Source: Anabaena azotica FACHB-119 (GTDB taxonomy: Bacteria; Cyanobacteriota; Cyanobacteriia; Cyanobacteriales; Nostocaceae). From it: 64,000 bases of DNA. The notes under the pieces are model-generated. The model was not told the DNA's origin. It saw nothing but the letters and a program-made list of their open reading frames with translations, and ran no database searches. Position numbers and translations under genes: made by a program. Positions 8,529-16,610 of the stretch are shown here, piece after piece. How positions within the stretch are numbered: position 1 is the stretch's first letter; the number at the start of each line of letters is the position of its first letter. Where the stretch lies: contig NZ_JACJSG010000023.1 of NCBI RefSeq assembly GCF_014697625.1, forward strand, positions 58,738 to 122,737, read 5' to 3'.

Positions 8529-9893
8529 CTAAACCAACACCAACTGTTCATCCACCTGTTTAACGGCGAAACGATTAGGCGGACGACGTAGCCCCAAGTT
8601 TTCCCGTAAGGTACTCCCTTCGTATTCAGTACGGAACAGTCCGCGTTTCTGGAGGACGGGAACGACTAGGTTCACGAAGTCATCCAATCCTGTAGGTAAG
8701 ATGGGAGGCATGATATTAAAGCCGTCTGCTGCACCGTTGTTAAACCATTCCTCTAACTGGTCAGCAATAGTTTCCGGTGTACCCAAGATGGTACGATGCC
8801 CTCTGGCAGTAGCTAGAGCCAGATATAGCTGACGTAGCGTCAAAGTCCCACGAGTAGCCAAATCCTTGACTAGTTTCAGGCGGCTCTTGTTGTTGTTGGT
8901 GTCGTTGGGTAGTTCAGGCGCTAAATCATCTAAAGAATATTTAGATAAATCCACACCCTTGTAATAGGTCTTTAAAATACCCCAAGCGACATCAGGATGA
9001 ATTAAAGATTGCAGAAACTCGTATTTTTCCTGCGCTTCTTCTTCGGTGCGTCCGATGATGGGAAAAGCCCCAGGCATGATTTTCAAATCATCTGGAGAGC
9101 GTCCATATTTAGCCAGTCTACCTTTCACGTCAGCGTAAAATTCCTGTGCCTCAGCTAGGGTTTGATTGGCTGTGAAGATTACCTCAGCAGTCTTTGCTGC
9201 TAACTCCCGTCCAGCTTCGGAAGCTCCAGCTTGGACAATCACTGGATAACCTTGAGGGGGACGACCGACGTTTAAAGGGCCTTGGACAGAAAAGTGTTTG
9301 CCCTTGTGATTGAGTACGTGTACTTTGTTGGGGTCGAAATAGATACCCGATGCTCTATCACGAATGAAAGCATCATCTTCCCAGCTATCCCACAAGCCTT
9401 TGACAACTTCTACAAACTCTTCGGCACGTTCATAACGCTGGCTATGTTCTGGGTGATGCTCAAGCCCGAAATTAGCTGCGGCGTTCTCATTACCTGTGGT
9501 AACTACATTCCACCCTGCTCGACCCTTACTCAAATGGTCTAGAGAAGCAAACTTACGAGCCAAGGTATAAGGTTGTTCGTAGGTAGTCGAGGCGGTAGCA
9601 ATGAAGCCGATATTTTTGGTCACTGAAGATAAGGCTGAAAACAGTGTGACCGGCTCGAAATGCACCAGCTTACCATTACGTTTCTGAGTTTCTGGAGCGC
9701 CGCCCCAAACTCCAGGGCTATCCGCGAGGAAAACCGCATCAAATAATCCACGCTCGGCTGTCTGAGTAATTTCCTGATAATGCTCGAAGTTCAGCCCAGC
9801 ATCGGCTTGTGAATCAGGATGTCGCCAGGCCGAAACATGATGTCCAGTGGCTTGAATGAATGCACCTAAACGAAACTTGCGTTTTTTACTCAT
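8529..9893 (-). CDS. LLM-class flavin-dependent monooxygenase (NtaA/SnaA/DszA type)
   Basis: A 454-residue FMN-dependent oxygenase of the bacterial luciferase-like class. Family segments include FIQATGHHVSAWRHP at the start, the long AERGLFDAVFLADS block, GWNVVTTGNENAAANFG, and the C-terminal substrate region. Relatives oxidise nitrilotriacetate, dibenzothiophene sulfone, sulfonates or similar compounds with FMNH2 supplied by a separate reductase; no reductase is seen here. An upstream in-frame start at 9989 would add 32 non-family residues; the ATG at 9891-9893 gives MSKKRKFRLGAF, the usual N-terminus. Confidence 0.9.
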   Translation of the reverse strand: MSKKRKFRLGAFIQATGHHVSAWRHPDSQADAGLNFEHYQEITQTAERGLFDAVFLADSPGVWGGAPETQKRNGKLVHFEPVTLFSALSSVTKNIGFIATASTTYEQPYTLARKFASLDHLSKGRAGWNVVTTGNENAAANFGLEHHPEHSQRYERAEEFVEVVKGLWDSWEDDAFIRDRASGIYFDPNKVHVLNHKGKHFSVQGPLNVGRPPQGYPVIVQAGASEAGRELAAKTAEVIFTANQTLAEAQEFYADVKGRLAKYGRSPDDLKIMPGAFPIIGRTEEEAQEKYEFLQSLIHPDVAWGILKTYYKGVDLSKYSLDDLAPELPNDTNNNKSRLKLVKDLATRGTLTLRQLYLALATARGHRTILGTPETIADQLEEWFNNGAADGFNIMPPILPTGLDDFVNLVVPVLQKRGLFRTEYEGSTLRENLGLRRPPNRFAVKQVDEQLVLV

Positions 9894-10093
9894 GCTTTTT
9901 CTTGTCTTGTAGTGTGATTGCTGGGTTGCATATAGCTCGTTTGATGTAGCAATCGTACTCAGTAGGTAAAGTTTACATGATAGGTACAAGAAAAAGATGT
10001 GCTGACCATCACATTAATGTGGAATCCTAATTATTAGATTTACTAATATTAAGGATTGCAAAGTAGATATTTAGGGACTTGCAGTATACGTAG

Positions 10094-10206
10094 TAGCGCG
10101 ACTGGACTAATTTTGTGCAATACCAATCTATCATCTGCGTTCATCTGCGTTCATCTGCGTTCAATTTTTCCCAAATCTATTGCAACATTTTAGCCCGGTC
10201 ACGCTA
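10094..10206 (+). mobile_element. Miniature inverted-repeat element family A, copy 1
   Basis: A 113-bp non-coding element with terminal inverted repeats TAGCGCGACTGGACTAA and TTAGCCCGGTCACGCTA, flanked on both sides by GTAG (10090-10093 and 10207-10210), a 4-base target duplication. The inside carries a tandem TCATCTGCGT decamer (three units). Related copies are at 32802-32927 and, inverted, at 40156-40281; a fragment lies near 48010. The right flank is the start of a degenerate copy of the palindromic repeat, so this element inserted at the edge of another repeat. Confidence 0.85.
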
Positions 10207-10210
10207 GTAG

Positions 10211-10260
10211 GCCGATGCACTGCCCACCAGATCAGGGTTTTGGTAGGCAGTGCATCGACA
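10211..10260. repeat. Degenerate palindromic repeat
   Basis: CCGATGCACTGCCCACC, then a spacer, then GGTAGGCAGTGCATCG: an inverted repeat of the same plan as the copy at 518-613, with altered arms. The remainder of the 9894-10452 gap holds no gene that I can see. It is AT-rich up to the start of the next CDS. Confidence 0.65.
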
Positions 10261-10452
10261 TACAGATACTTGCTCAGTATTGAATAAATCTCATCAGTAA
10301 TTGTGTAAGTTCAATAGCTTTTGGATGATTGTTTTTTATGTAGATGAATGACAATTTTTAGTTTGCACCTTTTCTCAAGGTTCTATTTAAAATCATGGAT
10401 TAAGAAGATATCGACGTGAAATAAGTGTAAAATGATATTGTAAGGTTTCAGC

Positions 10453-11352
10453 ATGGTGATGAAAACAATAGTTGAGATTTTTAGCGCAGAACGTAACCAA
10501 CTACAGACAGAGATTAATAATGCGGGTAATGTAGAAGATGTAGTTAAAGTAATTCAAAACCGTCTAGATAATTTAGAAAGAATTTATATTAGCGAACTTA
10601 ATTTAACTCAAGTGCGTCTGGCTGCTTTTTTTCTAGATGTACTACGTCAGTCAGTTGCAACTCTGACAGCAGTGAAAATTGTTGAGATTGGTTCACGAGA
10701 ATATAAACTTATTAATAATCTACCTTTTAAGTCTTCCCCCAATAGGTTGATATTAAAGGTGCTAAAGATAATACTTTATGTGGGTATTTTAGGTTGGTTG
10801 TATTATTTAACAGAAAAGGCTCCAGGTGCATGGATGGGTATTTTACTTGCTTCTGTGTTGCTGGGATTGGAAGTGGTGCTACAACTGGATAAAAATGATT
10901 CGACTCCACAAGAAGTAAAGGAAGTAAGTCAACCTGTCCTGAAAGTGGATAGCAACATTCTTTTAGATAACTTGGCTGATGCGCTCAATACTATAGACTT
11001 AGTAGTTGGAAGATTTGCAGAATCCGACAAATACCAAGATGAGCGTAATATGGAAGAATTGCCGGAATTGTTGAATTTTCTGCAAAGGCTGCTGGGTGCA
11101 TCATCCCTGAATAGACCGCAGATGGTGATTGAACTAACAAAACTGTTGCCACAAATTTTAATATCTCAGGGGATTCGCGCACAAAATTATCTAGCTCCGA
11201 GTAGCGATCGCACATACTTCGACTTTGAGCCAAGCATCGACCCTGATACCCAAGATTATGTCACAATTACACCCGCATTGCTGAAAGGCGATCGCTTGCT
11301 CAGACGCGGTAGGGTAATTGAACCAACCTACTCAGACCTTCGCAACTCTTAA
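10453..11352 (+). CDS. Two-TM membrane protein paired with an actin-like ATPase
   Basis: A 299-residue protein I do not recognise as a named family. The N-terminal 95 residues are helical and charged; two hydrophobic segments at about 100-119 and 126-145 form a membrane hairpin; the rest (150-299) is soluble, with a helix-rich stretch at 165-230 and a polar tail. ATG start; a second ATG two codons on is equally possible. It is followed in the same direction, after 147 bases, by a membrane-anchored Hsp70/actin-like ATPase, so the two are likely to act together. No function is claimed. Confidence 0.75.
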   Translation: MVMKTIVEIFSAERNQLQTEINNAGNVEDVVKVIQNRLDNLERIYISELNLTQVRLAAFFLDVLRQSVATLTAVKIVEIGSREYKLINNLPFKSSPNRLILKVLKIILYVGILGWLYYLTEKAPGAWMGILLASVLLGLEVVLQLDKNDSTPQEVKEVSQPVLKVDSNILLDNLADALNTIDLVVGRFAESDKYQDERNMEELPELLNFLQRLLGASSLNRPQMVIELTKLLPQILISQGIRAQNYLAPSSDRTYFDFEPSIDPDTQDYVTITPALLKGDRLLRRGRVIEPTYSDLRNS

Positions 11353-11389
11353 AGCACCACCCAAGCAATTGAGTTGGCTGTTGACTGTT

Positions 11390-11453
11390 GTACGGGCGGG
11401 TTTAACTGACATATTTGTTTTCCTCATGAATTTTTTACTGAACCCGCCCCTAC
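11390..11453. repeat. Dispersed inverted repeat GTAGGGGCGGGTT type
   Basis: Ends GTACGGGCGGGTT and AACCCGCCCCTAC are inverted repeats around about 40 bases. The same ends occur at 52905-52966. It is followed by four units of the heptamer AATGACT (11458-11488) just before the ATPase start, in the likely 5' leader. Confidence 0.75.
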
Positions 11454-11499
11454 TGACCAATGACTAATGACTAATGACTAATGACCAATTACCAAGAGT

Positions 11500-13422
11500 A
11501 TGGAAATTTTAGAAACAGTCGGTTTTGATTTGGGACACGGTGAAACAGCAGTAGCTAAGGCTATTGTTGAGAGTATTGAACCGCCCCAAATGTTGGAAAT
11601 TAATAACAAAAAGAACCAAATCACTGCCTTGGGTTGGCATCCTCAACTGGGTTATTTAGTTGGAGAACAAGCCCTAATTCAAGCTGGCGTTACCCAATTA
11701 GCAATCACATTCAAGCAAAAACCAAACAACGATCCCAACTATCGGCAAACAATTAGTACCTTCCTTGCTACCTACTACCACCTATTAAAAGAAAGTAGAC
11801 AAATTGAAAATCAAGAAACTACTTATTTTTATGTTGGTTGTCCTTCTGGATGGTCAATTAACGAACGTACAGAATATCAAAAACTCTTGCAAGAGTCGGG
11901 CATTTCTTTATTAAATGTAGTGCCTGAATCAAGAGCAGCTTTTATGCAGGCGAAGGAAGCCGGGAAATTAGAGTATGAAAAACTCCTTTCTTCGGTGCTA
12001 ATTGTTGATATTGGTTCTTCAACTACAGATTTCACCTTAGTTAAAAGCTTACAAGAAATCCCTATAGATTTTGGTAGCAATACTTTAGGCGCATCCTTAA
12101 TTGATAAAGCTATTTTTGCTCACACCCTCGCCCAACATGAACAAAAATCACTACTAGAAAAAGTATTTAAGGAATATCCCCATCATCAAGCTCGTTGTGA
12201 ACTAGCTTGTCGCAAAGCTAAAGAAGATTACTTTTCTAACGAACAGTTATATAGTGACCCTCAATCCTTTGCGCGGGGGTTTGAATCTATCAACGAACAG
12301 ATTTATTTTATCCCCCAAGTTAATAAATTGATGATGGAGGAAATATTGAACCAACCTTTACCCGAATTAGGGCAAAAAAGTTGGTTACAATCATTTCACG
12401 AAGCTTTAGATGAAGCTAAACAAAAGTTAGATAGCCAAGCTATCGTACCAAAACTGTTGCTAATGACTGGCGGTGCATCGCGGATGAAATTTACCCATCA
12501 GCTATGTCAGAAAACCTTCCCCGAACCAGAAACCCTCCTACGCCCAGACCCAGAACCTGAACGTTGTATTGCTTTGGGGTTAGCGCGTGTAGGACGTTGG
12601 GATTTACGCGCCACTGCTTTTAAAGGCGAAGTAAATAAACTGTTGGAATCAAATAAACTCGAACAATTAATTGGTAAGCATATTCCAGAGTTAATTACAT
12701 CATTAACCAAGCCGTTAGTAGAAGGGTTAATTGAAAATGCAGTTAGACCTGGGGTAAAAGCTTGGCAAAGAAACGAAATACGCACTTTAGCTGATTTAGA
12801 AACCTTAATGAAACAGCGTGCTGAACAGTGGCTGCAAGGTGATATGGCGCAAAAGGTAGTTAATAGTCAATGTATTAGTTGGTTTAATCAGAAAATTCAA
12901 CCAGACTTAGCCGCCCAAACAGATCCAATATGCCGTAAGTTTCAAATACCTAGAAGTAGTTTAAGGTTTGAAGATAGCATCGAGGCTGCTTTGGTTAACC
13001 CAGAACTACGCATTGGTGATGTTATTCTTGGGGATACGGTAGCTTTTATTGTCAATGTATTAATTGGTGGGGGAACTCTCGCCAGCATCATCACTCTCAT
13101 ACTGACTGGTCATTTGACTTGGCCTATTGCGTTAGTTTACGGGGCTTCGGTGATAGCTGCTGGTATGGAGTTAAACCGCGAGACTGTGAAGGAGACAATT
13201 AAAACAAATGTCAACGTTCCTAGTTGGATGCGTTCTAGTTTGCTGAATGATAGGAAAATAGACGATATGAGCAAACAACTAAAACCAGAGTTGGAAAAAG
13301 TTATTCAAGAACAATTAACAGCGAATCAAGAAGCTTTTGACAAACTTATTAGTAAAGTTGAGCAAGGATTGCAAAAAGCTCTATCTACTAAGGTGCAAGA
13401 GGCAATTATTTTAATTCAATAA
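11500..13422 (+). CDS. Hsp70/actin-like ATPase with C-terminal membrane anchor
   Basis: A 640-residue protein with an actin/Hsp70 nucleotide fold in its first about 360 residues: phosphate-1 loop VGFDLGHGETA (near 8), phosphate-2 loop IVDIGSSTTDF (near 168) and adenosine motif LLMTGGASRMKF (near 320). There is no DnaK substrate-binding domain. After a helical region, two hydrophobic segments (about 510-535 and 540-560) span the membrane, and a charged helical tail ends the protein. A role in envelope organisation or as a membrane chaperone is possible, but unsupported beyond the fold. The 5' partner gene at 10453 encodes another two-TM protein. Confidence 0.82.
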   Translation: MEILETVGFDLGHGETAVAKAIVESIEPPQMLEINNKKNQITALGWHPQLGYLVGEQALIQAGVTQLAITFKQKPNNDPNYRQTISTFLATYYHLLKESRQIENQETTYFYVGCPSGWSINERTEYQKLLQESGISLLNVVPESRAAFMQAKEAGKLEYEKLLSSVLIVDIGSSTTDFTLVKSLQEIPIDFGSNTLGASLIDKAIFAHTLAQHEQKSLLEKVFKEYPHHQARCELACRKAKEDYFSNEQLYSDPQSFARGFESINEQIYFIPQVNKLMMEEILNQPLPELGQKSWLQSFHEALDEAKQKLDSQAIVPKLLLMTGGASRMKFTHQLCQKTFPEPETLLRPDPEPERCIALGLARVGRWDLRATAFKGEVNKLLESNKLEQLIGKHIPELITSLTKPLVEGLIENAVRPGVKAWQRNEIRTLADLETLMKQRAEQWLQGDMAQKVVNSQCISWFNQKIQPDLAAQTDPICRKFQIPRSSLRFEDSIEAALVNPELRIGDVILGDTVAFIVNVLIGGGTLASIITLILTGHLTWPIALVYGASVIAAGMELNRETVKETIKTNVNVPSWMRSSLLNDRKIDDMSKQLKPELEKVIQEQLTANQEAFDKLISKVEQGLQKALSTKVQEAIILIQ

Positions 13423-13478
13423 TCTACGTCTCAAGAGTTAGAAGTATAGTAGGGTACAGGTGACAGGGAACAGTATTT

Positions 13479-13534
13479 GTAGGGTGGGCATTACAGCGCC
13501 CTACGTATCTTTCAAAAATCAAGTGTGAATCCTA
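13479..13534. repeat. Palindromic repeat, shortened inverted copy
   Basis: GTAGGGTGGGCATTACAGCG, then CCCTAC and, read on the minus strand, the AT-rich lead AGGATTCACACTTGATTTTT. This matches the lead of the repeats at 518 and 20731 in opposite orientation. One arm has lost its centre. Confidence 0.7.
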
Positions 13535-13547
13535 TCTGTCCTAATCT

Positions 13548-13718
13548 AACGTGAGTTCGACAAGCGTTGTTTTGACCTCTCCCCCAACCCCTCTCCTTCG
13601 AGGAGAGGGGAGTAAGACGGTGATTTTTTCGTTTCTCCTCCCTCTCCTGACGGAGACGCTACGCGAACGCCTTTTAGGAGAGGGAGGTTGGGAGGGAGAG
13701 GTTCATCGAACTCACGTT
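13548..13718. mobile_element. Foldback miniature element with 13-bp terminal repeats
   Basis: Ends AACGTGAGTTCGA and TCGAACTCACGTT are perfect 13-base inverted repeats. The flanks are AATCT at 13543-13547 and again at 13719-13723, a 5-base target duplication. Inside, long arms (CCTCTCCCCCAACCCCTCTCC and its near-complement) fold into a hairpin around a GC-rich repeat containing CTACGCGAACG. It has no coding capacity. The remaining sequence up to 14168 shows no gene and is presumably the leader of the repeat-protein gene. Confidence 0.75.
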
Positions 13719-14168
13719 AATCTACATAGTAACTGCTATCAAAAGACAAGAGAAATAGCGGACATAATGCCATAGGACTAATTTTAAATCCTCCATTTTG
13801 CTGTTAATTAGCAAATAGTAACTTATATCTCCAGCAAGAGGCTTTATCGTTAACAATCAGCAAGAATCTAAAGAGGAAAGTTCAAGTGATTTTGCACTAT
13901 TTGCTTAAATTAAACACGGGAATGATAATCAATTATTAATTGGTTGGGCAAGGAAAAAAGGAAGATTTTAGCAAGGCTTTTTTCAGGAATCTAACTAACT
14001 CAGTTAGATATCGTTGAATAACTTTCTTAGATTCAGGATGGCTTATTTTCATCGAGTATAAGCCCAATTTTGCAATGTCTAGCATCAGGATAGTGGTCAG
14101 CAAATACTATCCAGCATCTTGAGTAGTTAATAAATCACAGAATCTAGAGCATACAAGGAATCAAAAGC

Positions 14169-15062
14169 ATGAAACCTCTTAATTTATCCAAGTCTATTTT
14201 AGCTAGTTTATTTGCCCTCAGTTTCGCTGCTGTTGTATCTATACCAGTTTCTGCTCAAACTGGTAGCACAGGTGGTACAGGTACTTCAGGTAGTGGAACT
14301 AGCACAGGTACTACTGGTACTACTGGTACTACTGGTACTGGTACGGGTACTTCAGGAACTTCAGGAACTAGCACAGGTACGGGTACTTCAGGAACTTCAG
14401 GAACTAGCACAGGTACGGGTACTGGTACAACAGGCACAGGTACTTATGGTACAGGTACGGGAACCACAGGCACTGGTACAACAGGCACTGGTACTTATGG
14501 TACAGGTACAGGCACTACAGGAACAGGTACAGGCACTTCAGGTACGGGTACAACAGGCACAGGTACAGGCACTTCAGGTACGGGTACTTATGGTACAGGT
14601 ACAGGCACTACAGGAACAGGTACAGGCACTTCAGGTACGGGTACTTATGGTACAGGTACAGGCACTTCAGGTACAGGCACTGATGGTACAGGTACGGGAA
14701 CCACAGGTACTGGTGTAGGCACAGGTACAACAGGTCCGGGAACCACAGGTACAGGTACAGATACCACAGGTACGGGAACCACAGGTACAGGTACTACAAG
14801 TAACTATGGTACAGGTACGGGAACCACAGGTACTGATGGAACAAGTACAGGCACAACAGGTACTGATGGAACAGGAACAGGTACAACAGGTACTACCTCA
14901 TACCAAGGAACTAATGATGTGAGAGGCGATCGCAATAATTCTAACTGGGGTTGGTTAGGTTTGCTAGGTCTAGCTGGTTTAGCTGGTTTAGCTCGCAAGC
15001 GCCAAGAAACCACAGCTTACCGCGACCCTAATGAAGTACGTTCTGGTAGCACTAGACTGTAA
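14169..15062 (+). CDS. Exported Gly/Thr/Ser-repeat protein with WGxxG C-terminal anchor
   Basis: A 297-residue protein with three parts. A signal peptide ends near VSAQ (residue 30). About 215 residues are almost only Gly, Thr and Ser in GTGT/GTSG/GTYG repeats. The C-terminus has NWGWLGLLGLAGLAGLARKR at about 256-275: a WGxxG motif, a hydrophobic helix and a basic cluster, as in WGxxGxxG-type C-terminal sorting signals. It is probably an envelope or extracellular low-complexity protein. The DNA is a minisatellite (units such as GGTACAGGCACTTCA), so length should vary between strains. Other long frames through the repeat are artefacts of its periodicity. Confidence 0.85.
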   Translation: MKPLNLSKSILASLFALSFAAVVSIPVSAQTGSTGGTGTSGSGTSTGTTGTTGTTGTGTGTSGTSGTSTGTGTSGTSGTSTGTGTGTTGTGTYGTGTGTTGTGTTGTGTYGTGTGTTGTGTGTSGTGTTGTGTGTSGTGTYGTGTGTTGTGTGTSGTGTYGTGTGTSGTGTDGTGTGTTGTGVGTGTTGPGTTGTGTDTTGTGTTGTGTTSNYGTGTGTTGTDGTSTGTTGTDGTGTGTTGTTSYQGTNDVRGDRNNSNWGWLGLLGLAGLAGLARKRQETTAYRDPNEVRSGSTRL

Positions 15063-15081
15063 AATCCTTCTGGTATCAACG

Positions 15082-15117
15082 AAAAAGTCCTCACTTAGTC
15101 TAGTGAGGACTTTTTTC
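15082..15117 (+). terminator. Rho-independent terminator
   Basis: AGTCCTCACT and AGTGAGGACT form a 10-bp stem around a six-base loop, followed by TTTTTT. It lies 20 bases after the stop of the repeat-protein gene. Confidence 0.9.
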
Positions 15118-15169
15118 ATAAAAATTCAGCTATCTTAAGCGATAATACTGAATAACTAGGATAGCGGCG

Positions 15170-16135
15170 ATGACTCACCACATCTTAAAAGCCACCAAAT
15201 CAACTGTGCATTTAGGTGGCTTCTCCCATGAACTAGAACCAGCACTAAAAGTTGATTCTGGCGACACCGTTGATGTAGAAACTTACACTGGTTATTACAT
15301 CCACGACAAAGCACCAGCAGAATTTCTCACAGCCCAATTTCTGGATATCTGCCAAAACCTACCGCCAGAACGGAAAATTGCTAAGGGGCCGCATTTACTC
15401 ACTGGGCCGATATATGTGCGTGATGCTGAACCAGGGGATGTTTTAGAGGTAAGATTAGAGGCGATCGCACCTAGTTTACCAGTTGGATTTAACGCCATCC
15501 GCTCAGGTTGGGGAGCCTTACCCCATCAATTTACTCAACCTGCTTTAAGATTCATTCCCCTAGATTTAGTCAACAACAAGGCAGAATTTCCTATAGGTAG
15601 CAGTATACAAATTCCCCTCAAACCTTTTTTTGGTATCCTGGGAGTCGCCACCCCAGAAGATGCTCGTTCATCCGTCCCCCCTGGCTACTATGGTGGTAAT
15701 ATCGACAACCGTGAACTACAAGCAGGCTCCCGCATATTTTTACCTATCTTCGTTCCTGGTGCATTATTTTCCATTGGTGATGGACATTCAGCCCAGGGAG
15801 ACGGCGAAGTTAATGTCACTGCAATTGAAACTTCTATGAATGGGCGTATCCAGTTGCAACTTCGCAAAGATTTGCAATTCAATACACCCATAGCAGAAAC
15901 ACCGACTGATATTATCACAATGGGGTTTGCACCAACTTTAGATGCAGCATTAGAACAAGCTCTGAAAAATATGCTTGATTTTCTGGAACGTTTTGTTAAT
16001 TTATCACCAGAAGATGCTTATGTTTTATGTAGTTTAGCTGTAAATTTTCGCATCACCCAAGTTGTCAACAGCCCGAATAAAGGTGTGCATGGTTTGCTAT
16101 CTAAAGCAATCTTCTCATCTAAAATTAATTTGTAA
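15170..16135 (+). CDS. Acetamidase/formamidase-family protein
   Basis: A 321-residue protein of the FmdA/AmdA family, which hydrolyses short-chain amides to ammonia and a carboxylate. Family features are HLGGFSHELEPAL at the start, GPHLLTGPIYVRDAEPGD (about 72-90), the glycine-rich VPPGYYGGNIDNREL, and IGDGHSAQGDGE (about 204-215), whose Asp/His residues are the expected metal ligands. The length matches short family members. The next gene starts 24 bases after it in the same direction, so co-transcription is likely. It could provide nitrogen from amides (inference). Confidence 0.92.
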   Translation: MTHHILKATKSTVHLGGFSHELEPALKVDSGDTVDVETYTGYYIHDKAPAEFLTAQFLDICQNLPPERKIAKGPHLLTGPIYVRDAEPGDVLEVRLEAIAPSLPVGFNAIRSGWGALPHQFTQPALRFIPLDLVNNKAEFPIGSSIQIPLKPFFGILGVATPEDARSSVPPGYYGGNIDNRELQAGSRIFLPIFVPGALFSIGDGHSAQGDGEVNVTAIETSMNGRIQLQLRKDLQFNTPIAETPTDIITMGFAPTLDAALEQALKNMLDFLERFVNLSPEDAYVLCSLAVNFRITQVVNSPNKGVHGLLSKAIFSSKINL

Positions 16136-16159
16136 TTAACGAAAAAATCACAATTTTTT

Positions 16160-16531
16160 ATGTCTAATGTACTTGTGCAAATGTTGCTAATTGGGCTAGT
16201 TGCTGGCGTTGCTGGAGGAATGTTTGGCATTGGTGGCGGAGCAATTATGGTTCCTGCAATGGTGTTATTAGTGGGGATGGATCAAAAATTTGCCACGGGT
16301 ACTTCTATTGCAGCGCAAATTTTACCCATTGGACTTTTAGGAGCAGCAGTTTATTATCGTAGCGGCAATATTAATTTTAAATATGCCCTGTTAATTGCAG
16401 CAGGTTTATTAATTGGCAACTTATTCGGAGCCATGTTTGCCACTCAACCATTTATTAGTAGTGAAACCATGAAAAAGCTTTATGGCATCTTTTTGTTAAT
16501 CATTGGTTTCAGGTATTTGTTCATACGATGA
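16160..16531 (+). CDS. TauE/SafE-family transporter, half-size
   Basis: A 123-residue protein with four hydrophobic segments and the family signature AGVAGGMFGIGGGAIMVPA near residues 15-33. Full-length TauE/SafE anion exporters have two such halves (about 250 residues); this is a single half that would need to dimerise. It has an intact start and stop and is not obviously a fragment. It is 24 bases downstream of the amidase gene, so it may export or import a related small anion (inference). Confidence 0.85.
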   Translation: MSNVLVQMLLIGLVAGVAGGMFGIGGGAIMVPAMVLLVGMDQKFATGTSIAAQILPIGLLGAAVYYRSGNINFKYALLIAAGLLIGNLFGAMFATQPFISSETMKKLYGIFLLIIGFRYLFIR

Positions 16532-16610
16532 CTGGGGAATAGGCTTGTCAGTTATCAGTTATCAGTGAACAGTTAACATAAACTGATAACTGTTCACTGA
16601 TTAAGTCTCC

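Noticed and set aside
14212..14718. Second long frame (Val/Gln/Leu-rich) through the repeat gene, and minus-strand Pro/Val frames
   Set aside because: They arise from the three-base-compatible periodicity of the minisatellite; only the frame with signal peptide and C-terminal anchor is sensible.
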